From Hyaloperonospora brassicae (lineage: Eukaryota > Oomycota > Peronosporomycetes > Peronosporales > Peronosporaceae), in assembly GCA_947650285.1 (NCBI GenBank), contig CANTFL010001462.1, forward strand, positions 186,001 to 250,000: DNA of 64,000 nucleotides, in the 5' to 3' direction. Positions 60,500-64,000 of the stretch are shown in pieces. A program made the position numbers and the translations under genes. The notes under the pieces were generated by a model, which was not told the origin of the DNA, searched no databases, and was given only the letters and a program-made list of their open reading frames with translations. Positions within the stretch are counted from its first letter, which is position 1, and each line of letters begins with the position of its first letter.

Positions 60500-63400
60500 T
60501 CAATTCTTCCTCACACGATCACGATGCCATTCTTGTATCAACGATCCACATTTTAAGTCTGCTTCGTCCACCCACGAAAGATCCCCATATAATTTACAAT
60601 ATACTTTGAGCTTTCGGTGCACCCTGCCATAACGTGTCCGCCATCCTGATCGCATGTCCGTTCTTCTCTCCAATTCGAATTCGTCTACTGCAATATCGCC
60701 TACCCAACTGTCTTCTGGTAATTTAGCTTTGTCAAATTCAACTCGATCCGCTTCGCTTATTCTCAGTTGTTTCATCGGTCAATCCGAAAAAAGTCGGGCG
60801 AGTTTCAGCTTCGACACATGAACCACTAGGAAGACTTGGTAGGACGTATCTGCTATTTCTAATCTCACCGCGTGATCCCCGCACTTTTCAATCACTCCGA
60901 ACGGTTCGTGCCACATATGCGCCGAGTTCCGGGCGTACCCGTCCTTCACGCGATCCAGAAATAGCCAGACTTGCGATCCGCCGCATATGTCCAGCACGTC
61001 GCGATCTTGACTATGCTAATCGGCGTGATTTTATATTGCTTCCTTCATTAAACTGTTTACCACCGCCCTCGCCCGTTGATAGTGGCGTTGTATGTCATAC
61101 CGCCATCGTCGTGAATCTTAATATCGCAATGCGGTACTCACTAGAGGCAACGTGGCTTCCAACGTTGGCCAAGGGTCCCAACCGTGGATCAGATAGAATG
61201 GAGTGTCACCGCGAACCCGATCGTGTGCGGTGCTGATCGTGTATGTAAACAGCTTGGCATATTCATCCCAATCTCTCTAATTCTCGTCCGACATACACGT
61301 CTCGGTAGCTCTAGTTATAGTCTGAGATACGCGTTTTTCTGTGCCGTTTCTTAGTGGTCTATAAGCCATAGTATCTCGATGTTTCTAGCTCAAGATCCGA
61401 TGAAACGCACGAAAACAATCAGACAGAAATACTGGCTCTCAATCGTGGCGAATGGCTTCACTCGCGCCAAAACTTCTCAATTCAGATTCTTCGTTATTCT
61501 TCGCGATCGTTTCGCGGTCCGGGATGCACTCGCCTTCGCAACCACATATCCAGATAACAGGTCGACATAAATCAACAGATCTGTCTGTCTATTAAACGAT
61601 CGTGGCAAAGAAGGAATATGATCAATCGCTAGAATGTGAAAAGGGTACGTCGCTTGTGTGCTAACCATCGAGCCACTTCGATCGCAGGGCGTCCTTTACC
61701 TGTCTCACAATCCACAAACAATCCCTCACGGTATGAGAATACCGTTGCACACTTCGATTCAGACCTCTCGAGTAAAACTTCCTCTGCTCCGCTGGTAATT
61801 TCGACCTATACCCAGGTGGCCGCCCTCCAAACTGGTATGGTAGTGATGTAAAAATTCTGCTGCAATAGCTCCGACATCACCAACCGAACTAGCTCTACGC
61901 GATATTCTGACTTTGTAGCTGATCTGGGACAAACGAGCAACAACAAGTCTTGATCGACATCATAACCCGGCGTGATCAAGGCACATTATTTCGCATCCGC
62001 TGATGTTGTCGTGAATACATATCCATTCAGATAGATCTTCAAGTTAGAGATACAACTCTCTTCATCCTGCGCTCGTTTGATCCGCTCGTATCGTATCTGC
62101 TGTATAATCTCTTCTTGGACAATTTGTGGTGAATGGCGTCGTCGTTTGGCAGCACGGTTGATTGCAGCTACTCGCACCCTCTGATTCGTTTTTACGGGTA
62201 ACCGCTTCTCGTCCAGCCAATTTAGAGTAGCTAAATCTTGGCGATCTTGATCATCGGCCACTATCCAACCCTACTTTTTCTCCAAAACGTTACTTGCCAA
62301 TCGATCTGCGCTCGGGTTCCAATCGCATTTCACATTTAGAAACTCATGCTTGGACCAGTATCGAAGTTTTTTTATCTCATTATGTCTCAGAAGTTGTAGA
62401 TCTGGCGCCTTGCGATTGATCTCTCTACGCATTTGCCTGATTATTAAATCCGAATATCCACATAGTATTACTCGACCCCTGGTCTGATCGTTCAACAAAT
62501 TAACACCTAGAATCAGTTCTCAATCCTCTACTTCGTCCATTGTTATATTAGAAAAGATCTTAGAAGCGGCGGCCAGTACCTTCCAACTTGGTAAGATCCA
62601 TACGATTGCGCTGCTTGCCCCGCATCTTTTCTTCACTCTCGCTGACCAATAAAAACTAGCTACCCAGAGCTTTTCTTTCTCTTCGACCTTAGGTAGAGGC
62701 ATATGGATCTTTTGTAGTGGTTGTGTCTTTCGCTCAATCGCGATCAACATATCCTTCACTCCTTGCCGAGGGGTTATACTCGCTGCCAGAGTACCAAGTA
62801 TCTCGTCTTCATTCTACCACATCTACGGATCTCCAGTGTTCAATTTGATAGAAATGCAGCCCATATGCCTAATCTCCCGTTGAGACCGAAAGATTGTAGC
62901 AACCAGGCTTAGGTTGAATAACGCGTCAGCACGGTGATACCACGAGCCACCAGCATGGTATAGCATATGTCTAGCATCTTTATTAATGCTAGTACCTCCT
63001 TATCCACCATGCCATAGTAAACTTCGTTTGCTTCAGCTTACGTCTTGTAAAAGTGACCGACCAGTACACCTCCTCATGTTTCTGCAGCAATGCAGCCGAC
63101 ACAGTCCACTTGCTGGCATTCACTAAAATTACTGGCGGTCGATCCAGGTCAAATGGTTTCAGAATAAAAGTAGCCGCTGTCCTCTGTTTCATTAAGTTAA
63201 TGCGATCGTGGCTTTGTCCCAGCGACTCCTGTCTTCCGGATGCTGATCGCCCCCGAAAAGTGGATACCGATCGCGACCGCCTTCATCTTTAAAATGACAA
63301 AATTGATTTGACCCAGCAACCTCCACTGTTCTCGCGTCTTCATACGCTCGTCGGATTTCATGGAAGTCGGCTTCTCGTAATTCCTACAGAACTGAGGCGT

Positions 63401-64000
63401 ACACTGAAAAGTCTTCGATTAATCGACTGTAATAATTGAGGTTCCTCACATCGATTGCATCGATCGCAGCGAACGAGAAAATGGTAGCTTTACCAATGAT
63501 CTTAGATCATTTAGGTTCGCTTCTAATCCAGCCAGAGACACTTAATGACCCAGGTAGTCTACCTTGCGTCGTCCCCAGAAGCTCTTTGCCAAACTGATCG
63601 ATAAATATCACCGATTACATATGTACCGAAATCGTTCCACTTTGCGATTGGGAGATTCGCACGACTTGGCCGGTATCAGTATACCGTCGATGTATGACCT
63701 TCGATTAAGGCCCGACGCCTTCATGGCAGAATCTGGTTCACCGTCGGTAAACACATCAATAGGATCTGATGAACCCGAGGCGATCGTAGTTGGACGTGTA
63801 CTAATCTTCAGATACCCATATAACTCATTGTCGATCAGACGTTGGTAAATCTGCAGTGCATTCTTCAATCTACACGACATCCTCATCCATTTAAACAGGC
63901 ATGATGGTGTAATAAACACCGAAATTTCTCTGGCTCGTTCCGTCATCTTAACCACCGAAACTTACTAGACATATGTAAGTAACCGTACCACATGGCTTTA
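60500..64000 (-). pseudogene. pol: Chronos-like Ty3/Gypsy pol (RT, RNase H, second RNase H, integrase, chromodomain-like), broken, 5' end beyond the window
   Basis: Read on the minus strand from the window end. RT has ISVFITPSCLFKWMRM, then NALQIYQRLIDNELYGYL, and the catalytic box as YIDG instead of YIDD (63.69 kb). The Gypsy RNase H has PPVILVNASKWTVSAALLQ (63.13 kb). A second, plant/archaeal-like RNase H (62759-62271) has LWVASFYWSARVKKRCGA with its first catalytic Asp apparently changed, then CGYSDLIIRQMRREI and DWNPSADRLAS. The integrase core has AIDHIPSLPRSF and IYVDLLSGYVVAKASASR (61.6 kb). The integrase C-terminus has VWLFLDRVKDGYAR and VVHVSKLKLARLF (60997-60779). A chromodomain-like end (LSWVDEADLKCGSLIQEW) stops at 60500. 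The double RNase H plus chromodomain is the published layout of the oomycete Chronos group. Numerous stops and mutated active sites make it inactive. Confidence 0.88.

Noticed and set aside
1..64000. CRISPR arrays, rRNA genes, tRNA genes
   Set aside because: No regular spacer-repeat array, no rRNA core sequence and no A-box/B-box pair were seen. The host is eukaryotic, so CRISPR is not expected.

Overview
The window reads as nuclear DNA of a peronosporalean oomycete, a Phytophthora or downy-mildew-like plant pathogen. The evidence is a candidate secreted effector with a QxLR...EER leader, genes with short GT-AG introns or none, an oomycete-type initiator motif upstream of one gene, and Ty3/Gypsy retrotransposons of kinds typical of these genomes. 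Genes are few and lie in GC-richer islands. Between them is retrotransposon DNA at every stage of decay, and most of 16.6-21.7 kb and 26.6-56 kb is AT-rich with no intact gene. This is the usual gene-sparse, repeat-rich layout of such pathogens.

Left part (1-7.3 kb): after 2.4 kb with no recognisable gene come two tandem minus-strand paralogues (2387-3591 and 4359-5486). Each encodes a signal peptide, a cysteine-rich module, an EGF-like module, a Ser-rich or acidic stalk, one membrane helix and a short cytoplasmic tail. Each has one intron at the same place. Downstream on the same strand is an intact 153-residue QxLR-EER candidate effector with a C-terminal membrane helix (6847-7308).

Mobile-element block (7.8-16.6 kb): a solo LTR with a perfect 5-bp target duplication (7851-8293) stands about 750 bp from a full-structure Ty3/Gypsy element of the same LTR family (9042 to about 16579). 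That element has both LTRs, a primer-binding site, a polypurine tract, and broken gag and pol. Between pol and the 3' LTR it also carries an opposite-strand gene (14590-16040) whose stop lies only 35 bp from the pol stop. I consider this convergent antisense gene the most interesting feature of the window.

Middle (16.6-26.1 kb): mostly AT-rich debris, a possible small secreted-protein remnant (20778-21102), and an intact 1432-residue type II membrane protein (21723-26021) made of three tandem Mnn1-like (GT71-type) glycosyltransferase domains.

Right part (26.6-64 kb): AT-rich debris with a collinear fossil of the 9-16 kb element (29.6-33.2 kb), fragments of other Gypsy elements (36.3-36.7 and 49.1-51.1 kb), GATC-rich repeat arrays, and a convergent pair at the right end. 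The pair is a plus-strand coiled-coil gag-like pseudogene (57.2-59.75 kb) facing a minus-strand pol pseudogene (60.5 kb to beyond the window). This pol has an extra RNase H and a divergent chromodomain-like end, matching the oomycete Chronos group. No CRISPR, rRNA or tRNA gene was recognised.
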